From Actinomycetales bacterium UBA1416 (GTDB taxonomy: Bacteria > Actinomycetota > Actinomycetes > Actinomycetales > Actinomycetaceae), in the NCBI GenBank assembly GCA_002304945.1, contig DBPQ01000013.1:1-19562 (forward strand): a DNA stretch of 19,562 nucleotides, in the 5' to 3' direction. Made by a program: the position numbers and the translations under genes. Below the pieces are notes generated by a model. That model worked only from the letters and a program-made list of their open reading frames with translations, did not search any database and was not told where the DNA came from. Below are positions 6,596 through 14,611 of the stretch, piece after piece. Position 1 is the first letter of the stretch, and each line of letters starts with the position of its first letter.

Positions 6596-8571
6596 GCAAC
6601 TGGTTTGGCTTCGACGACGTTGTCGAAATTGATGGGGAACCATGGAACATCGTCAGCGTCTTCCGTGGACGCGAGGTGAAGCTCCACAAGCAGGGAACCG
6701 TCGACGACTATCTCGTCATTTCCCTGCCCGAGTTCTATCGCCTCGTTGGTCCGGCCGAATCGGCCGCTCCGGACCTGATGCGTCCCGAGGATGACATGTG
6801 GCCCCCGGACGTTACCCGGATGGCTGCGCACATCCTGGAAACGTGGGAAGGCGTTCCAAGAATCCCTGACAAGCCATTGCGGGCCATTTACGCGACAAGC
6901 CGGCCCGTCGAAGACCGGGTGCAGGAAAAGGTGTCTGAACTGGCAGACACAGACATGCAGGTCAGCCGCGCCACCCTGTACCGGTACCGGACAGCTTTGA
7001 AGCAGCGCGGACACGCCGGATTGAACGCCGCAATGCACCAGAAAGACGCACCCAAGATGAAGATGGCCCACGTTGACGAGCGCATCATTGACGCCTTCGA
7101 CGACGTCATCGGCGAGTTGAAGGACGAATCCTCCAAGAGGGCTGGCACGGTTGTCCGCACAGTCCAGCGCCGCCTCCGGAAGAACTACCCAGACGAACCA
7201 GAACTTGCCAGTTTCAGCCATTCGACAGGCTTGCGCTACTTCAAAGAACGTGACCGCGGGAAGTACACGGCAGGCTATGCAACGACGCGTCACACGGCAG
7301 GCAACCAGCCGAAGCGCCAATACCGCTCCGGAACGCGATTTCGGCCAGGTGAACGTGTCGAAGTGGACTCGACCCCACTGGACGTTCTGGTTCGCAGTGA
7401 GGACGGCCAGTCGTACCGTCCGACGCTGACACTCATGCTGGACGTCGCGACCGGCGCACCAGTTGCATGGGCGTTGCGACCAGGCTCGATGACCGCGGCA
7501 GACCATGCCTTGCTGCTGGCCCGCGCCATCCTGCCTCGCATGTCGCATCCGGGGCGTGAAGAGACACGCTTGGCGGCTTCGGCCGTCCTGCCATGGGAAA
7601 CCATGACGGCCATCAACACCCACCTGACCGATGACTCGTTGGCGATGCCGTGGATATTCCCGGAGGAAATCACCGTTGACGGTGGCCTCGACTTCCGCGG
7701 TTCGACCTTCGTCTCAGCCTGTCAGGTGTACGGCATCTCCATCAACATGGCTCCTCCCCGCACCCCGACAGCCAAACCCCACGTGGAGCGGTCATTCAAG
7801 ACCATCGCAGACGGGTTCGCCACGTGGCTCAAGGGAAGCACCGGCAACAACACCAGCAACCGGGGAAAGAAGGTCCAAGGCTTGTGGAGCCTGGAGGGCC
7901 TCGACATGATGCTCGAACTGTACTTCGCGACCGTGTACATGCACACACCCAACAAGTCGAGGCGCGACCCCTTCTTCCCAGACCTGCAGTGGACACCCGC
8001 CCAGAAGTACGCCGCCCTGTTCGAAGTCGCCGGTGGCGTCTTCATCCCGTTCGAGGAAAAGGACTACATCAAGCTCCTGCCGAGTGACCGCCGCAGAATC
8101 ACCCGCGCAGGAATCCAGTGGGGCAACCGCTTCTACGACTCAGAGGCAATCAGCCATCTTCGTGAACGGACCAGTTCGGACCCCGACGGAAAGTGGGAGA
8201 TTCGGCGCGACCCATACAACCTTCTCGTCGTGTACGTCCGCGACCCACGGACCGGTGAGTACCTTCAGGCCCGCGACAAGAGCCTCGCCATGTGGACTGC
8301 GCCCATGGTGCGGCAGCTCGCCTACGACCGTGCGGACGGAAAGGTCCCGAACGGTCCCGACCTTGAGAGTGGGAAGGGCACCTTCATGGATGTGGCGGAG
8401 ACGGAGGAGAACATGCTCCGCAAGGAAGCCATCCGGCAGGACCAGCGGAGCAACCTGCCGCGTCCTCAGGTCGTCATCCCCGCCGAACCGCCCGTCAGAG
8501 ACGTCGCCCCCATCAGCAGCGCGGAAACGGAACTCAAGCCTCGGGGCCTGCTCTCCAGAAGGAACGCCTGA
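6592..8571 (+). CDS. tnsB: TnsB-like DDE transposase
   Basis: TnsB binds the transposon ends and catalyses 3' strand breakage and joining through a Mu/retroviral integrase-type RNase H fold. The 659-residue product is of usual size. An N-terminal region with helix-turn-helix character includes QVSRATLYRYRTALKQRG. The catalytic triad is visible: D259 in R-V-E-V-D-S-T-P-L-D, D363 in T-V-D-G-G-L-D-F-R, and E399 in P-H-V-E-R-S-F, giving the canonical D-35-E spacing. The Mu-type C-terminal beta-barrel follows around residues 480-570 (GIQWGNRFYDSEAI...VVYVRDPRTGEYL). The tail rich in Pro and charged residues may contact TnsC. The gene overlaps tnsA by four bases and tnsC by one. Confidence 0.95.
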   Translation: MSNWFGFDDVVEIDGEPWNIVSVFRGREVKLHKQGTVDDYLVISLPEFYRLVGPAESAAPDLMRPEDDMWPPDVTRMAAHILETWEGVPRIPDKPLRAIYATSRPVEDRVQEKVSELADTDMQVSRATLYRYRTALKQRGHAGLNAAMHQKDAPKMKMAHVDERIIDAFDDVIGELKDESSKRAGTVVRTVQRRLRKNYPDEPELASFSHSTGLRYFKERDRGKYTAGYATTRHTAGNQPKRQYRSGTRFRPGERVEVDSTPLDVLVRSEDGQSYRPTLTLMLDVATGAPVAWALRPGSMTAADHALLLARAILPRMSHPGREETRLAASAVLPWETMTAINTHLTDDSLAMPWIFPEEITVDGGLDFRGSTFVSACQVYGISINMAPPRTPTAKPHVERSFKTIADGFATWLKGSTGNNTSNRGKKVQGLWSLEGLDMMLELYFATVYMHTPNKSRRDPFFPDLQWTPAQKYAALFEVAGGVFIPFEEKDYIKLLPSDRRRITRAGIQWGNRFYDSEAISHLRERTSSDPDGKWEIRRDPYNLLVVYVRDPRTGEYLQARDKSLAMWTAPMVRQLAYDRADGKVPNGPDLESGKGTFMDVAETEENMLRKEAIRQDQRSNLPRPQVVIPAEPPVRDVAPISSAETELKPRGLLSRRNA

Positions 8572-9632
8572 TGTTTGCTCTCAGCAAGACGACCCTTCCC
8601 GGGTTGCGGGCGGCACTCGACAGCGCGGTGCCGCGACCTCCCCACCTCACCATGGCGGACTACCTCGGTCTCTCCATGGAAGCGCGAATGGGATACGACC
8701 GCGCCCGGACCGACTGGGTGATTTCCGGGCTGAGGGTCAAAACGGAGCAGGCTGAACAGGCCGCTGCGTATCTCACACGAACCCTCAGCCACAATGCTGT
8801 CCGGCCTTCCGGGCGGCGCGGGCTCATCCTCACCGCTCCTCCCCTGCACGGCAAGAGCGAACTCGCCCTCCACCTGGCGGACATGGTGGAAGGCATCGCA
8901 CAGCAGTGGAACCCGAACTACCGTGAAGATGGCGAAGTACCCGTCGTGTGGCTCGAGGCGCAGTCATCGACAGCACAGGCATTGATGAGGTCCATCCCGA
9001 CGTTCTTCGCCCCGGACATGGTGCCTGCGGCCCGCACGAGTTCGCACGACCTGCGCGAAGAGGCCGTCAACCGGCTCAACGCACATCGCACCCGCGTGGT
9101 CATCATCGACGAGGCCCACACGCTGGCCGCCCGGCGGGGGCAGGGCAAGGGACAGGAAGCAAGCAGCCACATCAAACTGCTCCAGAACCAGAGTGCAGCG
9201 ACATTCGTCCTCTGCGGGGTGGACCTGATGAGCAGCGATGCCTTCGGCACCGAACTCGGGAGACAGGTCACCCGTCGCTGCGACGTCGTTGACCTGTCGC
9301 CGCACCGGGTGGTCGACCCGGAATGGCGCACCCTGCTTCTTGACTTTGACAGCGCACTGCCGCTCTGTGACCACAGGCCGGGAATGCTGGACGCGAACCA
9401 TGAGGTCATCCACGACATGACCGGGGGATGCATTGCCGATGTTGCCACTCTCGTCACCCACCTCATGGACGTCATCCTTCAAGACGCCGACCGCACTGAC
9501 GAACGCGTCACCAAGGAGCGCCTCGCTGCGGCCATCACCCGTATGGGTCAGTACAACGGGACCGGGTACATCCTTCCAACGAGACGGCTGAAGGCCCTGA
9601 CTCGGACAAGAAACGAGGTGAAAGTTGCCTGA
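8571..9632 (+). CDS. tnsC: TnsC-like AAA+ ATPase, transposition regulator
   Basis: TnsC links target recognition by the TniQ/TnsD protein to the TnsAB transposase, using ATP-dependent assembly on DNA. The 353-residue protein has the Walker A segment T-A-P-P-L-H-G94-K95-S96 (the usual first Gly is Ala), Walker B R-V-V-I-I-D180-E181-A-H and a sensor-1-like strand ATFVLCGVDL. R-containing stretches after GRQVTRR are consistent with AAA+ sensor and arginine positions. The ATG at 8571 shares one base with the tnsB stop, with AGAAGGA just before it. The gene ends eight bases into tniQ. Confidence 0.92.
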   Translation: MFALSKTTLPGLRAALDSAVPRPPHLTMADYLGLSMEARMGYDRARTDWVISGLRVKTEQAEQAAAYLTRTLSHNAVRPSGRRGLILTAPPLHGKSELALHLADMVEGIAQQWNPNYREDGEVPVVWLEAQSSTAQALMRSIPTFFAPDMVPAARTSSHDLREEAVNRLNAHRTRVVIIDEAHTLAARRGQGKGQEASSHIKLLQNQSAATFVLCGVDLMSSDAFGTELGRQVTRRCDVVDLSPHRVVDPEWRTLLLDFDSALPLCDHRPGMLDANHEVIHDMTGGCIADVATLVTHLMDVILQDADRTDERVTKERLAAAITRMGQYNGTGYILPTRRLKALTRTRNEVKVA

Positions 9633-11460
9633 ATACCGACGGCCTGCGCCCCGGCACCGGCTCGTGAAGCCGTACGCACTCGAGCGGTTGGAGTCGTTCG
9701 CGGCTCGCCTGTGGGCTGCGAACGGCATCAGCGAGAAGGTCGTCAGCCGGGAAGTCGAACGCTCAAGGGTCAGGCACACAGAATGGTCGCAGACCGGTGC
9801 ACTTGAGGCACTTGTGGAAGGTTGCGCGGGACTCCCCGCCGGCTATTTCGATAATGTGAGGCGCGCCGCCCAGCCAGTCGAAGGTGTGCACTACTACCAC
9901 CGCAACTCCTGTTCGTGGTGCACCGGCGGTCAATCGGTACCACAGTTTCCGCACGACCGCGCCAACCTGTGCCTGTTGCACGGGAAATGGGTCGGTCCAG
10001 GTACCTCCCCAACGCATCAGCCAGTCATGGTCATCGCATTCGATGCCGAACTTCGAGACGCGGAGCGCCGTCACCGAGCGTGGACAGCTGAGGGCAGGTT
10101 CAACGCCTTCCTCACTCAACGCGCTTGGGAGATGGTGCGCGACAACGCCTTCCTGTCCGAGACGAACACGTGGTCGCCCCGTCTCACCGACGCGATGGGC
10201 CTGCCCGGTGCGACCCGTGAAGTTGAAGGACGAGCGGCGCTCTACCCGGAAACCGTTGCTGTCGCTGAACTCCTCACCGACACGTCCGTGCTGGCCACCT
10301 GCCTGGACCCGTCCATTGGCAGCGCGCAGTTGCGCGCACGTCTCACAGCTGCCCTGCCGTTCGACGGCAATGTCTGCGTCCTCATCGAACGCATGGTGCT
10401 ACATCTTCTCCCTGCCCGCGCCCGCGCGCGCCGTCACCTTGACGACCCCACTTGGCGCGCCCCGCGATGGCCCCACGAGCAGGACCTGAGCGGTGTGGAC
10501 GACTCCCTCTGGAAAGCGCCACATCCGGAAGAGGTAGCCGTTGATGTAGGCGCCATCATTGACGTGTCCCACGGCGAGTACAACGAACTCATCGGTCAGT
10601 ATCCGGGTGTGATTCTTGAGTGGAATTGGGAGGGAAGTGAGTCCGTCACTCCTTGGGACCCAGACTTGAAGGCCACGCGTGCATTCGAATGGCGCTGCAG
10701 GTCGTGTGGCTTCCGATGGACGGCCACCATCGGTTCCCGGACGCGGGGCAGGGGGTGTCCTGCCTGTGCGGGCAGGGTAGTTCATCCGGGGGTGACGGAC
10801 CTTGCCACGGTGAACCCGGCCCTGGCGGCCGAGTGGGACCACACCCCAGGCGTCAACTCGAAGACCCCGGAGGTGGTGACAGCCAACTCCAACTACAAGG
10901 CTGGGTGGCTGTGCAAGACCTGTGGCTGGCAATGGAAGTCGGCCGTGAGCGCCCGCACGCGGGGTAGTGGGTGCCCAGCCTGCTCCGGCAACGTGGCCCG
11001 ACCTGGAGTAACAGACCTCGCCACGGTGAACCCGGCCCTGGCGGCCGAGTGGGACCACACCCCGGGCGTCAACTCGAAGACCCCGGAGAACGTGACAGCC
11101 AGTTCCAACCAAAAAGTTGGGTGGCTCTGCAAGACCTGTGGCTGGCAATGGAAGGCGACCGTGAGCAACCGCACGTGTGGCAATGGGTGCCCCGCCTGCT
11201 CCGGCAAGGTAGCCCGACCTGGAGTAACGGACCTCGCCACGGTGAACCCCGCCCTTGCCGCCGAGTGGGACCACACCCCGGGCGCCAACTCGACAACCCC
11301 GCAGCAAGTGACAGCCAACTCCGGCAAGAAGATTGCGTGGGTGTGCGAGGCGTGTGGCCACGGGTGGCGGGCGGACGTATCGAGCCGCTCTCGCGGTTCA
11401 GGATGTCCGGTGTGCGCCAGAACCCGCCGCAGGGCGAAGGGCTCGCGAAACGACTACTAG
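9625..11460 (+). CDS. tniQ: TniQ/TnsD-type target selector fused to four zinc-ribbon modules
   Basis: TniQ/TnsD proteins choose the target site and recruit TnsC. The start is TTG at 9625, preceded by GAGGTG (9615-9620) and overlapping tnsC by eight bases. Residues about 15-300 form the TniQ part: RLESFAARLWAANGISE near the start, then a zinc finger with C96-S-W-C99 and C116-L-L-H119. Residues about 318-598 contain four zinc ribbons, each with a C-x2-C knuckle after an aromatic/W-x-C strand and a closing G-C-P-x-C: CRSC/CPAC, CKTC/CPAC, CKTC/CPAC, CEAC/CPVC. They resemble DUF4379 (PF14311). Units 2-4 recur every 72 residues from P388. The protein ends in a basic tail (RTRRRAKGSR). I infer the ribbons bind target DNA; I know no described TniQ with this architecture. 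Confidence 0.85.
   Translation: MPEYRRPAPRHRLVKPYALERLESFAARLWAANGISEKVVSREVERSRVRHTEWSQTGALEALVEGCAGLPAGYFDNVRRAAQPVEGVHYYHRNSCSWCTGGQSVPQFPHDRANLCLLHGKWVGPGTSPTHQPVMVIAFDAELRDAERRHRAWTAEGRFNAFLTQRAWEMVRDNAFLSETNTWSPRLTDAMGLPGATREVEGRAALYPETVAVAELLTDTSVLATCLDPSIGSAQLRARLTAALPFDGNVCVLIERMVLHLLPARARARRHLDDPTWRAPRWPHEQDLSGVDDSLWKAPHPEEVAVDVGAIIDVSHGEYNELIGQYPGVILEWNWEGSESVTPWDPDLKATRAFEWRCRSCGFRWTATIGSRTRGRGCPACAGRVVHPGVTDLATVNPALAAEWDHTPGVNSKTPEVVTANSNYKAGWLCKTCGWQWKSAVSARTRGSGCPACSGNVARPGVTDLATVNPALAAEWDHTPGVNSKTPENVTASSNQKVGWLCKTCGWQWKATVSNRTCGNGCPACSGKVARPGVTDLATVNPALAAEWDHTPGANSTTPQQVTANSGKKIAWVCEACGHGWRADVSSRSRGSGCPVCARTRRRAKGSRNDY
10576..11418 (+). repeat. Tandem zinc-ribbon repeat array inside tniQ (72-codon period)
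   Basis: Units 2, 3 and 4 begin at 10786, 11002 and 11218, an exact 216-base period; unit 1 (from about 10576) is a diverged copy. Between units 2 and 3 the stretch from CACGGTGAACCC to AAGACCCCGGAG (about 66 bases) differs at about one base, while the segments around the zinc knuckles vary more. Such DNA identity points to recent duplication or gene conversion. Confidence 0.85.
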
Positions 11461-11609
11461 ACGGCAAGCGGTGGGTCGTCTTGACAGGGCGTCGCACATC
11501 GCTGAGAGGAAAATCCGCGACAACATTCCTCGAATCCGAGTCCACAGCGCCGTGAGGCACATAAGGGGCCGAATCCGTCGACCTACACTCTCTTGACCTC
11601 AGGCCGGTG

Positions 11610-12542
11610 TCACCTATGCGCCTTGTAGTTGTCGTGTCGGAGGACGCGACGAAGGTCCTTGAGATGGGGTCGGTCCTCCGGCCGGAACGAGATCGCTCCC
11701 TGAACCCACTCGCGCTTGTCGCCAAGCCTCGCGGCAACTTCGGCGTCCAACTTCAGATCAGTCCAGTCAGACCCAACGAAGGCGTTATAGGGCTCTCGGT
11801 GACCACAGAGGAAGATCGCCAACATTCCTATGGAGTACACGTCGCTCGCGTATGTTGCTCGCCCGAGGCCGAATAGTTGCTCTGGCGCGGAGTAGCCCGG
11901 GGTGCCAAACCCTGCACCGGTCCGGGTAAGCGTTGTCTGGTCGATGCCCCTAGCCATATCAAAGTCACAAAGTGCGATCCGCGCGTTTCTGTAATTGTGG
12001 CCCTCTACAAGAATATTCTCCGGCTTGAGATCGCGATGAACAACGCCCTGTCCATGGACGAACTCCACGGCCGCGACAAGATCGGTAAGGAGATTCCCTC
12101 GTGTAGCCACGTCATCATTGGTGCGCAAGGCGTGCGCCGCCAAGTATCTGCGGAGGTTTGCACCTCTGAACTCCTGGGCGATCCACGGGCCGAGGGCACC
12201 AGACATATTCCATGCATGGATGTCAGGGACCCACCTCGTCGTCATCGACGGACGGCCGCGCAATATGCCAGAACTGCCAGCATCTACCAGTCCCAACTGT
12301 ACTTCTATGCTCCGCAGCGCTCGGTCAATCGTCTCGCGGTTTGCATGGTGGAACGTTTTGACAACGCACGGCCTCGATAACGCCATAAGGTCCCCGGTTG
12401 CGAGGTACACCACACCTTGGCCCCCGCTGGCGATAACCGCATGACAGTAGTACGACCCGTGTATGCCCGACACGTCGAGCCGCTGAGCACCGGTTGTCGT
12501 CAACGCACGGTCAAAGCGTGCGCTACCGAACCCTGTCGCCAC
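11610..12542 (-). CDS. Serine/threonine protein kinase (cargo)
   Basis: A 310-residue eukaryotic-like kinase domain without extra domains or a membrane anchor. Visible motifs: glycine loop S-G40-G-Q-G43-V-V-Y, ATP-binding lysine V-V-K62, catalytic loop H169-R-D171-L-K-P-E-N176, D193-F-D195 (DFD in place of DFG), activation segment end G-T-P-G-Y-S-A-P-E221, and S-D234-V-Y-S. All catalytic residues are present, so it is probably active. It lies at the right end of the Tn7-like element, tail-to-tail with tniQ. Codon use is less GC-biased than in the host genes. The start is the GTG at 12542 by frame length only; no ribosome site is seen, and an internal GTG at 12473 is possible. Cargo kinases can serve in signalling or phage defence; the sequence does not say which. 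Confidence 0.85.
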   Translation of the reverse strand: MATGFGSARFDRALTTTGAQRLDVSGIHGSYYCHAVIASGGQGVVYLATGDLMALSRPCVVKTFHHANRETIDRALRSIEVQLGLVDAGSSGILRGRPSMTTRWVPDIHAWNMSGALGPWIAQEFRGANLRRYLAAHALRTNDDVATRGNLLTDLVAAVEFVHGQGVVHRDLKPENILVEGHNYRNARIALCDFDMARGIDQTTLTRTGAGFGTPGYSAPEQLFGLGRATYASDVYSIGMLAIFLCGHREPYNAFVGSDWTDLKLDAEVAARLGDKREWVQGAISFRPEDRPHLKDLRRVLRHDNYKAHR

Positions 12543-12610
12543 ATCAGCATCATGACAGGCCCTCTGGGAGCGCGTTGCAACATCGGCCCCAGCGGCTGAG
12601 GACCCCCGCG

Positions 12611-12695
12611 GAAAATCTCACGTGGACTGACATGAACTGCGCAGAAAACCCGGTCAAAGCCTTGAGAGAAATCTCATTTGCGATGACTCCCGACA
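12611..12695. repeat. Right end of the Tn7-like element with a short repeated motif
   Basis: The terminal octamer TCCCGACA (12688-12695) mirrors the left end at 7 of 8 positions. AAATCTCA occurs at 12613-12620 and 12669-12676 in the same orientation, 56 bases apart; these may belong to TnsB-binding sites, but no equal copies were found at the left end. A second TGTCAG-type end in the same inverted sense occurs at 12627-12632 and cannot be fully excluded as terminus. Confidence 0.45.
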
Positions 12696-13030
12696 GCGGT
12701 GCCATGGCCGGCGGGCTCTACAACGTCTCCCTGCGCGGCACCGGGTACGTGGCCGTGACCACCAAGGGCACGCCGGTGGCCCTCGACGTCGCGAGCGCCC
12801 CCACCTTCGCCGACGCCCAGGCCGTTGTCCTCTGGACGTCAGGGGTGCGGATGGACATCCGGGTGGACACCGGCGGCATCAAGTCCATGGTCCGGGGCGG
12901 CTCCGGGGAGACGTTCCAGATGGCGTTCGGCGGGCAGGGGCACGTGCTCGTCCAGCCCAGCGAATCCGTCACCGAGGGCGGCGGGCAGACCACCGGGTCC
13001 TCCGGGATCGGGAGCCTGCTCGGCGGCTGA
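12696..13030 (+). pseudogene. AIM24-family protein, 3' half only
   Basis: The reading frame from about 12698 (GAMAGGLYNVSLRGTGYVAV) through LRGTG, PTFADAQAVVLWTSGV and RGGSGETFQMAFGGQGHVLVQPSE matches the C-terminal half of the AIM24 family (TIGR00266-like beta-sandwich proteins of uncertain function). Full-length members are about twice this size. The N-terminal half is missing; upstream codons belong to the transposon end. In-frame ATGs at 12632, 12683 and 12704 could drive a fragment, but no ribosome site is seen. The gene was evidently broken by the transposon or by a deletion beside it. Confidence 0.8.
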
Positions 13031-13038
13031 GCCGCGGG

Positions 13039-13107
13039 CGCCGTCAGGCAGAGCACTCCCCCGCCGTCAGGCCGAGCACTCCCCCGCCGTCAGGCCGAGC
13101 ACTACCC
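13039..13107. repeat. Three tandem copies of a 23-bp repeat
   Basis: Units starting CGCCGTCAGG at 13039, 13062 and 13085 repeat with a 23-base period (core GTCAGGCCGAGCACT; the first copy lacks the CC at mid-unit as GGCAGAG). They fill the 81-base space between the AIM24 remnant and the end of the leftward reductase gene. They are not coding and have no clear terminator structure. Confidence 0.85.
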
Positions 13108-13111
13108 GCCC

Positions 13112-14611
13112 TCAGCCCTCGCGCGCCTTCGCGATCTTCGCCGCCAGGACCATCCCCACGAAGTGGATCGGGTCCTTGGCGGTGGAGAACGGCGGCGCGT
13201 AGGCGAGGTCGAGGTGGATGAGGTCCTCCGCCGTCGCCCCGAAGGTGATGGCGGTGGCGAGCACGTCCACGCGCTTGTCCACGCCCTCCGGTCCCACCAC
13301 CTGGGCGCCGAGGATCCGGCCGGTGGCGCGGTCGGCCACGGCCTTGATCGTGACCTTCTTCCCACCGAGGTAGCCGGCCCGCGTCGGCTTGGTGTCCGTG
13401 TGCGTGACGACGTCGTAGCCCTGCTTGCGTGCCTCGGCCTCCGTGAGGCCGGTGTGCGCCACCCCCAGGTCGAAGACGCGGAGGATGCCGGTTCCGAGCA
13501 CGCCGCGGTGCTCCGCGTCCCCGCCGGTGGCCACGTCCCCGGCCACCCGGCCGGTCTTGTTGGCCGTGGAGCCGAGCGGGCGCCAGATCGGCTCCCCGGT
13601 GAGGACGGAGAGGTTCTCCACCACGTCCCCGGTCGCGAGGATTCCGGGGACGGAGGTGCGCATCCGGGTGTCGACGGCGATCGCGCCCGTCGGTCCCAAC
13701 GCGACCCCGAGTTGCTTCGCCAACGCCACGTTGGGGCGCACCCCGACCGACATGATCACCAGGTCGGCGGGCAGGCGTTCGCCGCCGTCGACGAGGATGG
13801 CGGTGGCGGCGTCGTCACCCTCGACCGCCTCGACGGTCCGGCCGAGGTGCAGCTCGACGCCGTGCCGGCGCAGCTCCTCCGCGACGGGCTCGGCCATGTC
13901 CGCGTCCAGGGCGGCCGGCATGACCTGCGGGAGCATCTCCACGATCGAGACCGCGAGCCCGCGGTGCGCGAGCTGCTCCGCCATCTCCAGGCCGATGAAG
14001 CCCGAGCCCACGACGACGGCGGTGCGGGGCGCGCGTTCGTCGATCCAGGCGTCGATGGCCACGGCGTCCTGGATGGAACGGACGGGGAAGACGCCGGGGG
14101 TGCCGACGCCGTCGATGGGTGGGATCACCGGGGAGGCGCCGGTGGCGAGGAGGAGGACGTCCCAGGTGTCGGTGGACTCCTCGCTGGTCTCGAGGTCGCG
14201 GACGGTGAGGGTGCGGGTGTTCGCGTCCGCTGAGACGACCTCGTGGCGGGTGCGGACGGTGATGCGGTACTTCTCGGCGAACCACTCGGGGCCGCGCGGG
14301 CGCAGGGTCGTGACGTCCTCGAACTCGCCGCCCACGAAGTAGGGGATCCCGCAGCCGACGTAGGAGATGTCCTTGTCCCGCTCGTAGAGCACGATGTCCG
14401 CGTCCGGGGCGTTCCGGCGTGCCTTCGTCGCGGCGGTGGTGCCGGCCGCCACCGCGCCGACGACGCGGATGCGAAGGGGGCTGGCGGGGCTGGGCTCGGT
14501 GGCGGTGGGCTCGGTGGCAGGGGTCGGCTCGGCGTGGGTGGGCTCGGCGGCGGCGTCGTCGGTGCGGTTGGTGCGGTCCGGCGTCGGCTGGGCGACGGCG
14601 TCGTCGGTCAT
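13112..14611 (-). CDS. CoA-disulfide reductase-like FAD/NAD(P)-dependent oxidoreductase
   Basis: A 499-residue flavoprotein of the pyridine nucleotide-disulfide reductase family. After an unusual acidic Pro/Thr/Glu-rich N-terminal extension (about 45 residues) comes the FAD fold (RIRVVGAVAAGTTAA), then I-S-Y-V-G-C87-G-I-P-Y-F with the single redox cysteine typical of CoA-disulfide and persulfide reductases and NADH oxidases. The NAD(P)-binding G-x-G-x-x-G is in VVVGSGFIGLEMAEQL. Next come the second FAD contact (VPGILATGDVVE) and the dimerisation domain with AYAPPFSTAKDP. Start at ATG 14611, chosen because AGGAGG lies five bases before it on this strand; the frame runs on to 14665. Disulfide/persulfide reduction is likely, but NADH oxidase activity is an alternative. 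Confidence 0.88.
   Translation of the reverse strand: MTDDAVAQPTPDRTNRTDDAAAEPTHAEPTPATEPTATEPSPASPLRIRVVGAVAAGTTAATKARRNAPDADIVLYERDKDISYVGCGIPYFVGGEFEDVTTLRPRGPEWFAEKYRITVRTRHEVVSADANTRTLTVRDLETSEESTDTWDVLLLATGASPVIPPIDGVGTPGVFPVRSIQDAVAIDAWIDERAPRTAVVVGSGFIGLEMAEQLAHRGLAVSIVEMLPQVMPAALDADMAEPVAEELRRHGVELHLGRTVEAVEGDDAATAILVDGGERLPADLVIMSVGVRPNVALAKQLGVALGPTGAIAVDTRMRTSVPGILATGDVVENLSVLTGEPIWRPLGSTANKTGRVAGDVATGGDAEHRGVLGTGILRVFDLGVAHTGLTEAEARKQGYDVVTHTDTKPTRAGYLGGKKVTIKAVADRATGRILGAQVVGPEGVDKRVDVLATAITFGATAEDLIHLDLAYAPPFSTAKDPIHFVGMVLAAKIAKAREG

Larger units (their letters stand above)
3205..12695. mobile_element. Tn7-like transposon with TnsABC-TniQ and cargo
   Basis: The element is defined by a contiguous tnsA-tnsB-tnsC-tniQ operon flanked by host genes broken at both sides. 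The proposed ends are TGTCAGGA at 3205-3212 and, inverted, TCCCGACA at 12688-12695 (outward reading TGTCGGGA), matching at 7 of 8 positions and carrying the TGT...ACA termini usual for Tn7 relatives. The left host gene loses homology at about 3204 and the right host gene resumes at about 12696, which supports these coordinates independently. No matching 5-bp target duplication is seen (GAGCC left, GCGGT right). GC content is visibly lower than in the flanks. The outer edges are less sure than the presence of the element. Confidence 0.85.

Noticed and set aside
6502..7623. Leftward open frame of 373 codons over tnsB
   Set aside because: It is antisense to a gene with a complete DDE triad and has no domain signature.
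10399..11361. Leftward open frame of 320 codons over the zinc-ribbon array
   Set aside because: Its internal repeats are only the mirror image of the coding tniQ repeats.
10786..11418. Periodic repeats considered as a CRISPR array
   Set aside because: The period is 216 bases, in frame and coding for zinc ribbons; no short repeat/spacer structure or Cas gene is present.
12627..12632. CTGACA as right end of the transposon
   Set aside because: It matches the left hexamer, but AIM24 homology does not resume until about 12696 and the bases between look element-like; kept as a secondary candidate only.
3205..12695. tRNA gene or glmS-type attachment site beside the element
   Set aside because: Neither flank shows a tRNA fold or a glmS end; both flanks are broken protein genes.
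13163..14342. Rightward open frames of 305 and 356 codons over the reductase gene
   Set aside because: Antisense shadows; the leftward frame has FAD and NAD motifs plus a good ribosome site.
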